A stretch of DNA of 64,000 nucleotides from Koleobacter methoxysyntrophicus (GTDB lineage Bacteria > Bacillota > Thermosediminibacteria > Koleobacterales > Koleobacteraceae). The notes below the pieces were generated by a model. It was not told the DNA's origin and did no database searches. It saw only the letters and a list, made by a program, of their open reading frames with translations. Shown here in pieces: positions 51,174-60,176 of this stretch. Every line of letters starts with the position of its first letter. Within the stretch, counting starts at the first letter, position 1. A program made the translations under genes and the position numbers. The stretch spans positions 1,843,001-1,907,000 of the forward strand of contig NZ_CP059066.1 in the NCBI RefSeq assembly GCF_017301615.1. The letters are read 5' to 3'.

Positions 51174-51284
51174 TCGCTTAATCCGAGAGGAACGGGGGAC
51201 CCAATTTTTCAGGGGCGAATCTCTTCTACACGGAAGGGTAGGGTTACTCTTTCGACCCAAGCCCGTCAGCTAACCTCGTAAGCG
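51174..51284 (+). promoter_or_regulatory. c-di-AMP riboswitch (ydaO/yuaA class)
   Basis: The leader matches the ydaO consensus closely. It starts CGCTTAATCCGAGAGGAACG, then GGGGACCCAA, GGGGCGAATCTCTTCT, GGGTAGGGTTACTCTTTCGA, CCCGTCAGCTAACCTCG and ends TAAGCG, which pairs with CGCTTA. Members of this class are off-switches for c-di-AMP, usually for K+ or osmolyte transport and cell-wall enzymes. Here it precedes an oligopeptide ABC importer. Confidence 0.95.
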
Positions 51285-51303
51285 TTGAAGGGGAAATATC
51301 CGG

Positions 51304-51333
51304 AAGTCAAAGAGATATTTCTTTGACTTTTTT
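51304..51333 (+). terminator. Terminator of the c-di-AMP riboswitch
   Basis: AAGTCAAAG pairs with CTTTGACTT and six T residues follow. An alternative hairpin GAAATATC / GATATTTC overlaps it and would exclude it, a likely antiterminator. Confidence 0.85.
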
Positions 51334-51377
51334 GTTCCCCTACTGTTGCCAAAAAATACCAAAAGGAGGTATGTCTT

Positions 51378-52955
51378 TTGAAGAGGGCAAAGGTATTGCT
51401 GGTAATATTTTTGATGGGTATCCTTATACTGATATCAACTGGTTGCGGTCAAAAACAGGAAGAAGCAGAGGGGGATATGGGAAAACCGGATGACGGCGGT
51501 ACCATCGTAATAGCGTTAAATAAAGGAAGCATTTTTACCCTGGACCCTGCAGATTACAGAGATAGAGAAACGGAAACGGTAATCAGGAATATCTTTGACG
51601 GTCTGGTTACAAGAACTCATGATGGTAAGGTTGTACCGGAGATTGCCGAGTCATGGGAAGCAATCTCGCCGACGGTATGGGAATTTAAAATTCGTAAGGG
51701 AGTAACCTTTCACAACGGCGATCCCCTTACAGCTGGTGATGTAAAGTTTACTTTTGATAGGATAGTAAAAGAGGGAGGGCTGGAAGGAAGAACATCCCCG
51801 AGAAAGGGCCTTATGGGACCGGTTAAGGAGATAGAAAAGATTGACGATTATACCGTTAGATTCATTTTGGAAAACCCCTTCCCGGTAATCCTCCAGGCTT
51901 TAGTCCACCAGCAGATTATTCCTGAAAAATACTACAGAGAAGTCGGCATTGAGGGCTTCCTTAAAAAGCCTGTAGGTGCAGGGCCTTTTAAGTTTGTTTC
52001 AGGTAAACTGGATGAACAAATTGTTCTGGAGAGGTATGATGGTTACTACGGCGGTTCCCCTGATATCCCGCCGGTTGGCCCACCTACTTTGAAAAGGGTT
52101 ATATTCAGAATGATTCCTGAAACTTCGACAGCGATTGCAGCACTGAAGAAAGGTGAGGTTCACATCATTCAGATGATTCCCCCCGATATGATTGAGGAAC
52201 TAAAGAAGGACCCCGATATCCAGGTAAAGGAGGCTGAAGGGACGAGAGTTTATATGCTTGAAATAAACAACAAGATGCCGCCTTTTAATAATCCTAAGGT
52301 CAGGCAGGCATTAAACCATGCTGTAGATATGGATCAGATTGTAAGGGAGATTTATAGGGGTTATGGAACACGGCTGCCGGGGCCTATGCTGCCTTATGCT
52401 TTCGGTGCCCATCAAGGGTTAAAACCCTATGAATATAATCCTGAAAAGGCAAAAAAACTACTGGAAGAGGCAGGGGTAAAAGACCTTCAGGTAGTAATCG
52501 ATACCCAACCCTTCAGGGAAGAAGAAGCCCTTGCTATTGCGGAAATGCTTAAAAGGGTGGGTATTAAGGCCTCTGTAAGACCGTGGGAGTGGGGAGTCCT
52601 AAAAGCAGAGATAGAAAAGGGGACAAGGCAACTTTATTTGACCGATTGGGGTAATTCCTATTTAGATCCCTTTGATTTTCTTAATCCTAAGTTAAAGACA
52701 AATGATAGGGGAAATTTTTCGTTTTACAGCAATGCTGAAGTCGATCGTCTACTTGATGAAGCGGGCAGGGAAACTGACCCTGAAAAACGGAAGGAGCTAT
52801 ATTATGAAGCTCAGGAAATAATATACAATGATGCCCCGTGGGTTTTCGGTTATTCACTTAAAACCGTTGAAGCTGCTACTAAAAACGTTGAAAACTGGTG
52901 GCCCAGTATGGATAGCCGTGAAAATATGCACAGGGTTAAATTGGTTGATAATTAA
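51378..52955 (+). CDS. oppA: Oligopeptide-binding lipoprotein (SBP family 5)
   Basis: A 525-aa extracellular solute-binding lipoprotein. The signal ends in a lipobox (STGC, Cys about residue 23). Family 5 motifs include AESWEAISPTVWEFKIRKGV near 95, FHNGDPLTAGDVKFTF, and VRQALNHAVDMDQI near 310. Such proteins capture di- or oligopeptides, nickel or glutathione for a cognate ABC importer. TTG 51378 has AAAGGAGG upstream. It is the first gene after the c-di-AMP riboswitch. Confidence 0.9.
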   Translation: MKRAKVLLVIFLMGILILISTGCGQKQEEAEGDMGKPDDGGTIVIALNKGSIFTLDPADYRDRETETVIRNIFDGLVTRTHDGKVVPEIAESWEAISPTVWEFKIRKGVTFHNGDPLTAGDVKFTFDRIVKEGGLEGRTSPRKGLMGPVKEIEKIDDYTVRFILENPFPVILQALVHQQIIPEKYYREVGIEGFLKKPVGAGPFKFVSGKLDEQIVLERYDGYYGGSPDIPPVGPPTLKRVIFRMIPETSTAIAALKKGEVHIIQMIPPDMIEELKKDPDIQVKEAEGTRVYMLEINNKMPPFNNPKVRQALNHAVDMDQIVREIYRGYGTRLPGPMLPYAFGAHQGLKPYEYNPEKAKKLLEEAGVKDLQVVIDTQPFREEEALAIAEMLKRVGIKASVRPWEWGVLKAEIEKGTRQLYLTDWGNSYLDPFDFLNPKLKTNDRGNFSFYSNAEVDRLLDEAGRETDPEKRKELYYEAQEIIYNDAPWVFGYSLKTVEAATKNVENWWPSMDSRENMHRVKLVDN

Positions 52956-53025
52956 TTTTTGAGGGGGCATATTTATGCCCCTTTGTTAATAGAACCTTAA
53001 TCTGGAGGTGCTTTGGAGGTGCTTG

Positions 53026-54039
53026 ATGGTGAAAGGGATTAAGATTATTGAAAGGGTGTTGTATACAATCCCGACCATGCTGGGTATAGCCGTTATAATA
53101 TTCCTTTTCATGAGGCTTACACCCGGTGACCCGGTAGATATAATGATGGGTAAAGCAGGTATGGTTTCCCGGGAAGAAATAGAAGCCTTAAGACAGGAAT
53201 TTAACCTGGATAAACCTATTCAAACCCAGCTGTATTTGTTCCTTTCCGGTGCGGTAAGGGGGGACCTGGGCAGTTCCATAACCAAAGGAGTTCCCGTTAT
53301 ACAATTAATAGGGGAAGCCCTGCCGGCTACTATTGAGCTTGCTGCTGCTGCCCTCATAATAGCCCTTTTTCTATCAATGCCCATCGGGATTATATCGGCC
53401 GTCAAACAAAACTCCTGGATAGATAGGACGGCAATGACGGCTTCTTTTATAGGAATTTCAATGCCTGCCTTCTGGTTGGGTATAGTATCTATTCTTATTT
53501 TTTCAGTAAAACTCAACCTCTTTCCCAGCCAGGGAAGGATAAGTTTTTTTATGGATATACGGAGAATAACCGGGTTTTATATTCTGGATTCCCTGCTGAC
53601 AGGGGATTGGGAAGCCTTTGTAGACAGCCTAAAGCATCTGTTTCTCCCCGCATTGACCCTTGGGGCTTCTGTAGCAGCCGTAGCAGCAAGGGTGATGAGG
53701 TCGAGCATGCTTGAAGTCCTGAGGCAGGATTATGTTGTTCTGGCAAGGGCTAAAGGGCTGCCCGAATGGCTGGTAATCCTTAAACACTCTGTAAAAAATG
53801 CCCTTATTCCCACAGTAACGGTTATGGGCATGCAGGTAGGGGTTCTTTTGGGAGGGAATATGATAGTTGAAAATGTCTTTGGCTGGCCAGGCATTGGACG
53901 AATGGTAGTAAATGCTATTTTTGACAGGGATTATCCGCTTGTTCAGGGTGTCGTGATGTTTTATGCCTTCACCTTTGTTATCGCAAATCTCCTGGTGGAT
54001 ATACTGTATACCTATCTTAATCCTAAAATTGAGCTGTAA
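53026..54039 (+). CDS. oppB: Oligopeptide ABC permease OppB
   Basis: A 337-aa permease with six helices. The N-terminal FLFMRLTPGDPVDIMMG and the EAA loop (VLARAKGLPEWLVILKHSVKNALIP) are typical of OppB/DppB. ATG 53026 (MVKGIKIIER) has GGAGG upstream; the frame from 53008 has no site. It belongs to the riboswitch-controlled operon, 70 nt after oppA. Confidence 0.93.
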   Translation: MVKGIKIIERVLYTIPTMLGIAVIIFLFMRLTPGDPVDIMMGKAGMVSREEIEALRQEFNLDKPIQTQLYLFLSGAVRGDLGSSITKGVPVIQLIGEALPATIELAAAALIIALFLSMPIGIISAVKQNSWIDRTAMTASFIGISMPAFWLGIVSILIFSVKLNLFPSQGRISFFMDIRRITGFYILDSLLTGDWEAFVDSLKHLFLPALTLGASVAAVAARVMRSSMLEVLRQDYVVLARAKGLPEWLVILKHSVKNALIPTVTVMGMQVGVLLGGNMIVENVFGWPGIGRMVVNAIFDRDYPLVQGVVMFYAFTFVIANLLVDILYTYLNPKIEL

Positions 54040-54050
54040 GGAGGGTCGAT

Positions 54051-54986
54051 ATGAAAAATATCGCAGGGCCATTACAGGAAAAACCTAAAACCCGTGAATA
54101 CTTTATTATATTAAAAATTGGAATTTTGTTAATGGGTTTTCTGGATTTCTGGCGGAAACTAAAAAAACACCCATCAGCCCTTTTGGGAGGTGCGGTTTTA
54201 TTGATATACATCATGGTGGCAGTTTTTGCCCCTGTAATAGCCCCTTATGGCCTGGATCATTCCCAGCTGTCTTTACGACTGAAGCCCCCCGTATGGGAGG
54301 GAGGGTCATGGGAGTACCCCTTAGGAACGGATCAAATCGGGAGGGACCTTTTAACCCGGATCATCTATGGAACCAGGGTATCCCTCCTGGTGGGCATACT
54401 TACCGTTTTGATTTCGACCTTTATCGGGACCACTCTTGGGGCGATTGCTGGATACTATAGAGGTCTATTCGATATCGCTATATCCAGGCTGGCCGACCTT
54501 TTGCTTTCTTTTCCCTTCCTTATATTCACGGTAGGTGCGATGGCTATGCTGGGTCCGGGGTTTTGGAATCTAATCCTGGCATTAACATTCAAGAGCTGGG
54601 TAGAGTTTTACCGGCTCGTAAGGGGTGAAGTGCTCAGGGAAAAAACCAGGGAATACGTAGAGGCAGCCCAAGCAGCCGGACAAAAAGACCCGGTTATTAT
54701 AATTTTCGAGATACTGCCCAATATTATCCATTCTATTACCGTTCTGGGGACCCTGAGGATAGGATATATGATCATAATGGAAGCTTCTCTCAGCTACCTG
54801 GGCCTTGGGATACCCCCTGAAATTCCTGCATGGGGTTCTATGATAAATTCGGGCAGGAATCATATGTTTAATGCGTACTGGATTTCAACCCTTCCAGGAC
54901 TGGCTTTAGTCTTATTGGTTTTGAGCATCAATCTCTTTGGGGAAGGCCTGAGAGACATTTTAGACCCCAGATTAAAAATAGAATAG
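54051..54986 (+). CDS. oppC: Oligopeptide ABC permease OppC
   Basis: A 311-aa permease with N-terminal helix then the OppC_N region (HPSALLGGAVLLIYIMVAVF, APVIAPYGLDHSQLSLRLKPP) and YPLGTDQIGRDLLTRIIYGTR, the DppC/OppC signature. The EAA loop is EYVEAAQAAGQKDPVIIIFE. ATG 54051 has AAGGAGGG upstream and lies 12 nt after oppB. Confidence 0.93.
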   Translation: MKNIAGPLQEKPKTREYFIILKIGILLMGFLDFWRKLKKHPSALLGGAVLLIYIMVAVFAPVIAPYGLDHSQLSLRLKPPVWEGGSWEYPLGTDQIGRDLLTRIIYGTRVSLLVGILTVLISTFIGTTLGAIAGYYRGLFDIAISRLADLLLSFPFLIFTVGAMAMLGPGFWNLILALTFKSWVEFYRLVRGEVLREKTREYVEAAQAAGQKDPVIIIFEILPNIIHSITVLGTLRIGYMIIMEASLSYLGLGIPPEIPAWGSMINSGRNHMFNAYWISTLPGLALVLLVLSINLFGEGLRDILDPRLKIE

Positions 54987-55013
54987 AAAGCAACATAGGA
55001 TAGGGGTGAAATA

Positions 55014-56057
55014 ATGCTTGAAATTAAGAATCTAAAGGTTATATTTCCGACCGAAAAGGGGATTTTAAGGGCCGTCGATGGCCTGGACTTCACCCTTAAA
55101 CGGGGACAGATTATCGGCCTTGTAGGGGAATCCGGCTCAGGGAAAAGCGTTTCCCTGCTTTCGATTTTAGGTCTTGTTCCTTATCCCGGTAAGATACAGC
55201 AGGGAGAAATTATATTTGAAGGGGAAAACCTGCTTAAAAAAAACCCTGCAGAGATGAGGGATATAAGAGGGAAAACAATATCTATGGTTTTTCAGGACCC
55301 TATGAGCACATTGAATCCCGTTTTCCCTATCGGAGAGCAGATAAGGGAATCTTTGAGGATTCATGGGATATTTAGGTCCGAAGCTAAGGGTTTGCTTAGT
55401 TTGATATATGGTAATAGGAGAAAAAAGAAGGAATATGAAAAGGTCCTCCAACTTATGAAAGAAGTAGGGATATCCCGGCCTGAAAGGAGGTACCATTACT
55501 ACCCCCATCAGTTCAGCGGGGGTATGCAGCAGAGGGCCCTTATTGCCATTGCTCTTTCCTGCAACCCAAAGCTGCTCCTTGCCGATGAACCGACAACTGC
55601 TCTAGATGTAACTATTCAGGCCCAGATTCTGGACCTTTTAAGGCAGATCAATAAAGACCACGGTACGGCCATTATCTTTGTAACCCATGACCTGGGAGTT
55701 GCGGCGGAATTCTGTCACGAGATAGCGGTTATGTATGCGGGGAAGCTGGTAGAAAGGGGGCCTGTAGACGAAATTATTGAAAACCCTAAACACCCTTATA
55801 CCCGCGGCCTTTTGAAGTCGATTCCTCGGATAACGCGCAAAAAAGAAAAACTGTATGCCATTCCGGGAAGTGTTCCGGATCTTGCCGACATTCCCTCTGC
55901 AGGATGTGCCTTTTATCCCAGATGCGAAGAGGCTGTTCCTCTATGCAGAGAAGCGGTAATTCACCTTAAAGAAGTTAAGAAGGGGGAATTTGTCCGGTGT
56001 ATAAGATACGGCGGAGATTCGTACAATCCAGATTTTCTAAAGGAAGGGGCTGTTTAA
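55014..56057 (+). CDS. oppD: Oligopeptide ABC ATPase OppD
   Basis: A 347-aa ATPase. Walker A GESGSGKSV near residue 40, signature FSGGMQQRALIAIALS near 165 and Walker B KLLLADEPTTALDV. The C-terminal oligo_HPY zinc/Fe-S region has CAFYPRCEEAVPLCREA with the family's Cys residues. It powers import together with OppF. ATG 55014 follows GGGGTGAA. Confidence 0.94.
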   Translation: MLEIKNLKVIFPTEKGILRAVDGLDFTLKRGQIIGLVGESGSGKSVSLLSILGLVPYPGKIQQGEIIFEGENLLKKNPAEMRDIRGKTISMVFQDPMSTLNPVFPIGEQIRESLRIHGIFRSEAKGLLSLIYGNRRKKKEYEKVLQLMKEVGISRPERRYHYYPHQFSGGMQQRALIAIALSCNPKLLLADEPTTALDVTIQAQILDLLRQINKDHGTAIIFVTHDLGVAAEFCHEIAVMYAGKLVERGPVDEIIENPKHPYTRGLLKSIPRITRKKEKLYAIPGSVPDLADIPSAGCAFYPRCEEAVPLCREAVIHLKEVKKGEFVRCIRYGGDSYNPDFLKEGAV

Positions 56058-56058
56058 T

Positions 56059-57051
56059 ATGGGTCAGGGGAAACCCTTGCTTAGGATAGAGGGTATAAAA
56101 AAGTATTTTAAAGAAAAGCCAGGTTTCCTCGCCAGGCTGCTGGCAGGCAGGAAAAAACGGCTTATTAAGGCCGTTGATAATATAAGCCTTGTTATAAACA
56201 GGGGTGAAACCCTGGGATTGGTTGGAGAAAGCGGCTGCGGCAAAACGAGCCTGGGGAGGACCATAGTCAGGCTGTATAAGCCCACTGCAGGCAGGATAGT
56301 ATTTGACGGTCAGGACGTAACAGAGGCTAAAGGGGAAAAATTAATGACCTTCAGGCGTAAAGCCCAGATAATCTTTCAAAACCCCTATGCTTCCTTAAAC
56401 CCCCGAAAAACAGTGAGGGACATCCTGACGGTTCCCCTGATTAATTCCGGGATAAGGAATCCTTTTGAACGGGAGGAGAGGATTGTACATCTGATGGAAA
56501 GGGTCGGCCTAAGCCACAGGCATATAAATTCCTTTCCCCACCAGTTCAGCGGCGGCCAGAGGCAGAGGATAGGTATAGCAAGGGCCCTGGCTATAAGGCC
56601 CCAGTTTGTAATTGCCGATGAACCCGTTTCAGCCCTGGATGTTTCCGTCCAGGCGCAGATAATAAATCTGCTGGAGGAACTCCAGGAAGAGTTCCATCTT
56701 ACCTACCTGTTTATAGCCCATGACTTGAGTGTAATTTATCACGTTAGCGATAGGGTAGCCGTTATGTATCTGGGTAAGATTATGGAGCTTGGGCCAACGG
56801 AAGATATTTTCTTTAATACGGCTCACCCGTATACTAAGGCACTGCTGTCGGCTATACCCTCTGTAGATAAGCATAGGAGAAGGGATAGGATAATCCTTGA
56901 AGGGACCGTTCCGACACCTGTTAATCCCCCGGCGGGGTGCAGATTCCAGACGAGATGCTTTATGAAAAAGGGGAAAATATGCGAAGAGGTGGAGCCTGTG
57001 TTAAAAGAGGTGAGCAATAAACATTTTGTTGCATGTCATCGGTGTCAATGA
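56059..57051 (+). CDS. oppF: Oligopeptide ABC ATPase OppF
   Basis: A 330-aa ATPase starting 1 nt after the oppD stop. Walker A GESGCGKTS near residue 57, signature FSGGQRQRIGIARALA, Walker B FVIADEPVSALDV, and the C-terminal PPAGCRFQTRCFMKKGKIC segment. It forms the heterodimer with OppD. No clear terminator is seen before the convergent kinase gene. Confidence 0.94.
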   Translation: MGQGKPLLRIEGIKKYFKEKPGFLARLLAGRKKRLIKAVDNISLVINRGETLGLVGESGCGKTSLGRTIVRLYKPTAGRIVFDGQDVTEAKGEKLMTFRRKAQIIFQNPYASLNPRKTVRDILTVPLINSGIRNPFEREERIVHLMERVGLSHRHINSFPHQFSGGQRQRIGIARALAIRPQFVIADEPVSALDVSVQAQIINLLEELQEEFHLTYLFIAHDLSVIYHVSDRVAVMYLGKIMELGPTEDIFFNTAHPYTKALLSAIPSVDKHRRRDRIILEGTVPTPVNPPAGCRFQTRCFMKKGKICEEVEPVLKEVSNKHFVACHRCQ

Positions 57052-57094
57052 GGTCGGTTTCTTATTACCATCGGTATTGATTTTGAGAAAATTT

Positions 57095-58468
57095 TTATTT
57101 CACGGGAAGGGTAAAGAAAAAGGTTGTGCCCCTTCCTTCCTCACTTTCTACCCAGATCTTCCCTTTATGGGCATGGATAAAGCTTTTTACAATGGCAAGC
57201 CCCAATCCCATACCCCCCTCCTTACGGCTTCGAGATTTTTCACCCCTATAAAAACGTTCAAAGACATACGGCAAATCCTGCTTTTTAATGCCTTTTCCAG
57301 TATCGCTAATCTGTATAAGGACTTCGTTTCCATTTCTGCTGCCCTTTAAAGTTATCGAACCGCCGGATGGTGTATATCTCAGAGCGTTTTGCAGGAGGTT
57401 TGAAATGACCTGAGCGATCCTCTGAGGGTCAACATAGACTTCAGGCAAATCCTGTTCTAACTCTACTTTGAAATTTATACCCCTTAGCTCGGCTTCAAGA
57501 TTAAAATAGGAGACCCTTTTAATTATTTCTTCTACAGGGGTTGATTTTAAATCTAATGGCAGCTGTCCCACTTCTGCAAGCCCGAGATTTTGAAGATCGG
57601 TGACTATCCGGGACATTCGCAGTACCTCGTCATTCAATGACATTATTACATCAGGAGAAGGCTGTAATACCCCTTCCTGAATAGACTCAATGGTACCCAT
57701 CAGGATAGTAATAGGGGTCCTGAGTTCATGAGCAACATCTGCAGTTAGGTTCTTCCTTAGGTTTTCATTTTGCTGTAGCCTTTCGACCATTGTATTGAAG
57801 TCTTCGGCAAGCCTGCCTATTTCATCATTCCCTAAAGGAGGCAGCCGGTAGTCCAGGTTGCCTTCAGCCAGATAATGGGAAGCCTTAGATAGGGTAATAA
57901 TGGGTTTTGTCAGGCGCTGGGAAAGGAATAACCCTATAAATGCAGCTATAACTACAGCACCAACTCCACTCCAGAACGTATATAAAGTAAGGGAACGCAG
58001 GAAGCTTTGTTCCAGTGTAGCAATTCCCGGAGGCTTTAGGGCATCGACAACAAGGGTCCCTATTTTCAGGCCGTTTATTTCTATGTCTAAACCATTATCC
58101 AGCAATTTTTTTTCCAGGGGTTGGCCCAGATTCATACCTAGTGAATCAGCGACTATTATACCCCTGCTGTCGGCGAGGATAATGTGGGTACCCGTGTAAT
58201 TGGGCATTGACATTTCGGGCCTTCTCCTACCTGTTCCTCTCGGCTGGGGTTCAAAAATCCTCTGGACCCCTTCCCATCCTCCCGTTAGCTGGTAATACTG
58301 TATGAACACGTTTCCCCACTGAACTGCCTTAATTCTTTCGTTTTTAATTACATAAGAATCAAAAAGGTTTTTTACAGCAATAAAGCCGAAAGAAGCGGTA
58401 ATAAGGGTCACTAGTATTGCCGTGAGTATAAGGGAGGCGGTGATTTTAGTCCCTATTCCGAATTTCAT
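57095..58468 (-). CDS. Two-component sensor histidine kinase
   Basis: A 457-aa membrane kinase. Two helices (about 8-30 and 162-185) flank an extracytoplasmic sensor. HAMP (about 180-235) is followed by HisKA with NLTADVAHELRTPITILMGT (His near 250) and HATPase motifs NLLQNALRYTPSGG, ISDTGKGIKKQDLPYVFERF and GMGLGLAIVKSFIHAHKGKI. It overlaps the upstream regulator gene by 4 nt. Stimulus is unknown; the neighbouring thiol-redox genes face the other way. Confidence 0.92.
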   Translation of the reverse strand: MKFGIGTKITASLILTAILVTLITASFGFIAVKNLFDSYVIKNERIKAVQWGNVFIQYYQLTGGWEGVQRIFEPQPRGTGRRRPEMSMPNYTGTHIILADSRGIIVADSLGMNLGQPLEKKLLDNGLDIEINGLKIGTLVVDALKPPGIATLEQSFLRSLTLYTFWSGVGAVVIAAFIGLFLSQRLTKPIITLSKASHYLAEGNLDYRLPPLGNDEIGRLAEDFNTMVERLQQNENLRKNLTADVAHELRTPITILMGTIESIQEGVLQPSPDVIMSLNDEVLRMSRIVTDLQNLGLAEVGQLPLDLKSTPVEEIIKRVSYFNLEAELRGINFKVELEQDLPEVYVDPQRIAQVISNLLQNALRYTPSGGSITLKGSRNGNEVLIQISDTGKGIKKQDLPYVFERFYRGEKSRSRKEGGMGLGLAIVKSFIHAHKGKIWVESEEGRGTTFFFTLPVK

Positions 58469-59166
58469 TTAGCCGATTCCTCCATTTTCTCAAAACGGTA
58501 TCCCACCCCGTAAAGGGTCTTTATATAAATAGGATTATTGGGGTCATCCTCGATCTTTTTTCTTAAATTACTTATATGGGTATCTATAGACCTTTCATAC
58601 CCTTCGTATATTTCTCCAAAAACCGATTCCAGAATCTGCAGCCTGCTGAATACCCGGCCGGGATGTTCGGCAAGGAGGTGAAGGATTTTGAATTCTGTAG
58701 GGGTCAGGGAGATATCCCTGTTGTTCACCTTGACCTTGTGGTCTACCGGATCTATAATTAATTCTCCGCGTTTTATTATTTCCCTTTCCTTAGTTTTTCC
58801 CGGGTTTACCCTGCGTAAAATGGCTTTTATCCTCGCCGTCAGTTCTCTCAGGCTGAAGGGCTTGGTTATATAATCATCAGCTCCCAGCTCTAAGCCCAGG
58901 AGTTTGTCGATTTCCTCTGTCTTGGCCGTAAGCATTATAATGGGGACATCACTGTGCTGGCGGACCGATTTACATATATCAAATCCGTCCATTTCAGGGA
59001 GCATCAGGTCCAGAACCATCAAGTCGGGTTCATGTTTTTTAAACAGCTCCAGGGCAGTTTTCCCATCTTCAGCTGAAAAAACGATAAACCCTTCCTTTTC
59101 AAGATATGTTTTGATCATATTCAGTATTTTAACTTCATCATCTACTACCAGTATCTTTTTTCCCAT
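58465..59166 (-). CDS. OmpR-family response regulator
   Basis: A 233-aa regulator with receiver (VVDDEVKILNMIKTY, phospho-Asp in LMVLDLMLPEMDG, Thr in IIMLTAKTEE, Lys in YITKPFSLREL) and winged-helix DNA-binding domain (SLTPTEFKILHLLAEHPGRV, then NLRKKIEDDPNNPIYI, KTLYGVGYRFE). Start ATG 59166 has GGAGGGG 7 nt upstream; ATG 59172 would be too close to that site. It is partner of the kinase encoded immediately downstream. Confidence 0.93.
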   Translation of the reverse strand: MGKKILVVDDEVKILNMIKTYLEKEGFIVFSAEDGKTALELFKKHEPDLMVLDLMLPEMDGFDICKSVRQHSDVPIIMLTAKTEEIDKLLGLELGADDYITKPFSLRELTARIKAILRRVNPGKTKEREIIKRGELIIDPVDHKVKVNNRDISLTPTEFKILHLLAEHPGRVFSRLQILESVFGEIYEGYERSIDTHISNLRKKIEDDPNNPIYIKTLYGVGYRFEKMEESAK

Positions 59167-59386
59167 AACCATTCCCCTCCTGTAATCTTACATATGACCG
59201 TCTTTTAAAAATAGCCGGATGTATCTAGTCCCATTATATATTATTTTTCTTAAAAACCAATCAAAAAAATGTCAAGAAAATTTTAAGAAAAGACCAGAAC
59301 ATAGAAGTATCTTTCAAGCCTTTAATCTTGACATAAAGCTGACTATCTGTTAAATTTAAAATAACCTCCGGGGGGAAAGGGGGATA

Positions 59387-60118
59387 TTGAGGGGGGTGAT
59401 TGAAATTTCGGGACAGGAAGTAGGATTTTTTGTAGCCTTTGGTGCCGGTATGCTGTCATTTTTTTCTCCCTGTGTACTGCCTCTGGTTCCTGCATATATT
59501 ACTTTTCTGGCAGGTACCGCTCTTGAAGGAGATTCAGCGAAAAACAGAAGGTTTCTGTTTTTAAAGGCTATAGGTTTTATTGTTGGGTTTTCTTTGATTT
59601 TTACTGCAATGGGAGCATCAGCAAGCTTAATAGGGAAATTCCTGCTCAAAAACAGGCTGCTTTATAGGAAAATCAGCGGAATTGTTATAGTTCTCTTCGG
59701 TGTCCATATGACGGGTATATTTAATATAAAACCCCTTTATCGTGAAAAAAGATTTATCCGGTTATCATCGATGGATAAAAGTTGGTTTTCGCCTTTTGTT
59801 ATAGGCTGTGCCTTTGCTGCGGGCTGGACTCCATGTGTGGGCCCTATTCTGGCTTCTATTCTGTTATATGCCGGTACGGGCGAGACCGTAAGCTTTGGCG
59901 TTTTTCTCCTTACAGCCTATTCCATGGGTTTGGCTGTTCCATTTATAATAACGTCCATGGCTCTTAACTGGTTTATGAAGATTTTCAAAAAAAGTTCCCG
60001 GTTATTGCCCCATATATCTGCATTAAGCGGGGTGATCCTGATAATATTCGGGATAATGATCTATTTTAACAAGATTGCATTATTGAGCAGATACCTGGAC
60101 TGGTTTAATGTTTTTTAA
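59387..60118 (+). CDS. ccdA: CcdA-type thiol-disulfide transporter
   Basis: A 243-aa membrane protein with six helices, the cytochrome c biogenesis CcdA/DsbD-beta family. It moves reducing equivalents from cytoplasmic thioredoxin to the outside. Redox cysteines appear in FFSPCVLPLVPAYI (helix 1) and AAGWTPCVGPILASI (helix 4). The start is uncertain: TTG 59387 (AAGGGGG upstream) or GTG 59396. The next gene encodes an extracytoplasmic thioredoxin-like lipoprotein, the expected acceptor. Confidence 0.88.
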   Translation: MRGVIEISGQEVGFFVAFGAGMLSFFSPCVLPLVPAYITFLAGTALEGDSAKNRRFLFLKAIGFIVGFSLIFTAMGASASLIGKFLLKNRLLYRKISGIVIVLFGVHMTGIFNIKPLYREKRFIRLSSMDKSWFSPFVIGCAFAAGWTPCVGPILASILLYAGTGETVSFGVFLLTAYSMGLAVPFIITSMALNWFMKIFKKSSRLLPHISALSGVILIIFGIMIYFNKIALLSRYLDWFNVF

Positions 60119-60138
60119 GAAGGGAGGTTTGGTTTAAG

Positions 60139-60176
60139 ATGTTTTTTTAAAGAAACGTAAAGCGATATTTTTATTT
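60139..60176 (+). other. Frame-broken signal-peptide start of the TlpA-like gene
   Basis: ATG 60139 followed by seven T reaches TAA at once. With one extra T the codons read MFFLKKRKAIFLFLIAVL, a normal lipoprotein signal continuous with the downstream frame. No ATG, GTG or TTG occurs in the gene's own frame between the preceding stop and TTG 60177. Confidence 0.65.
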
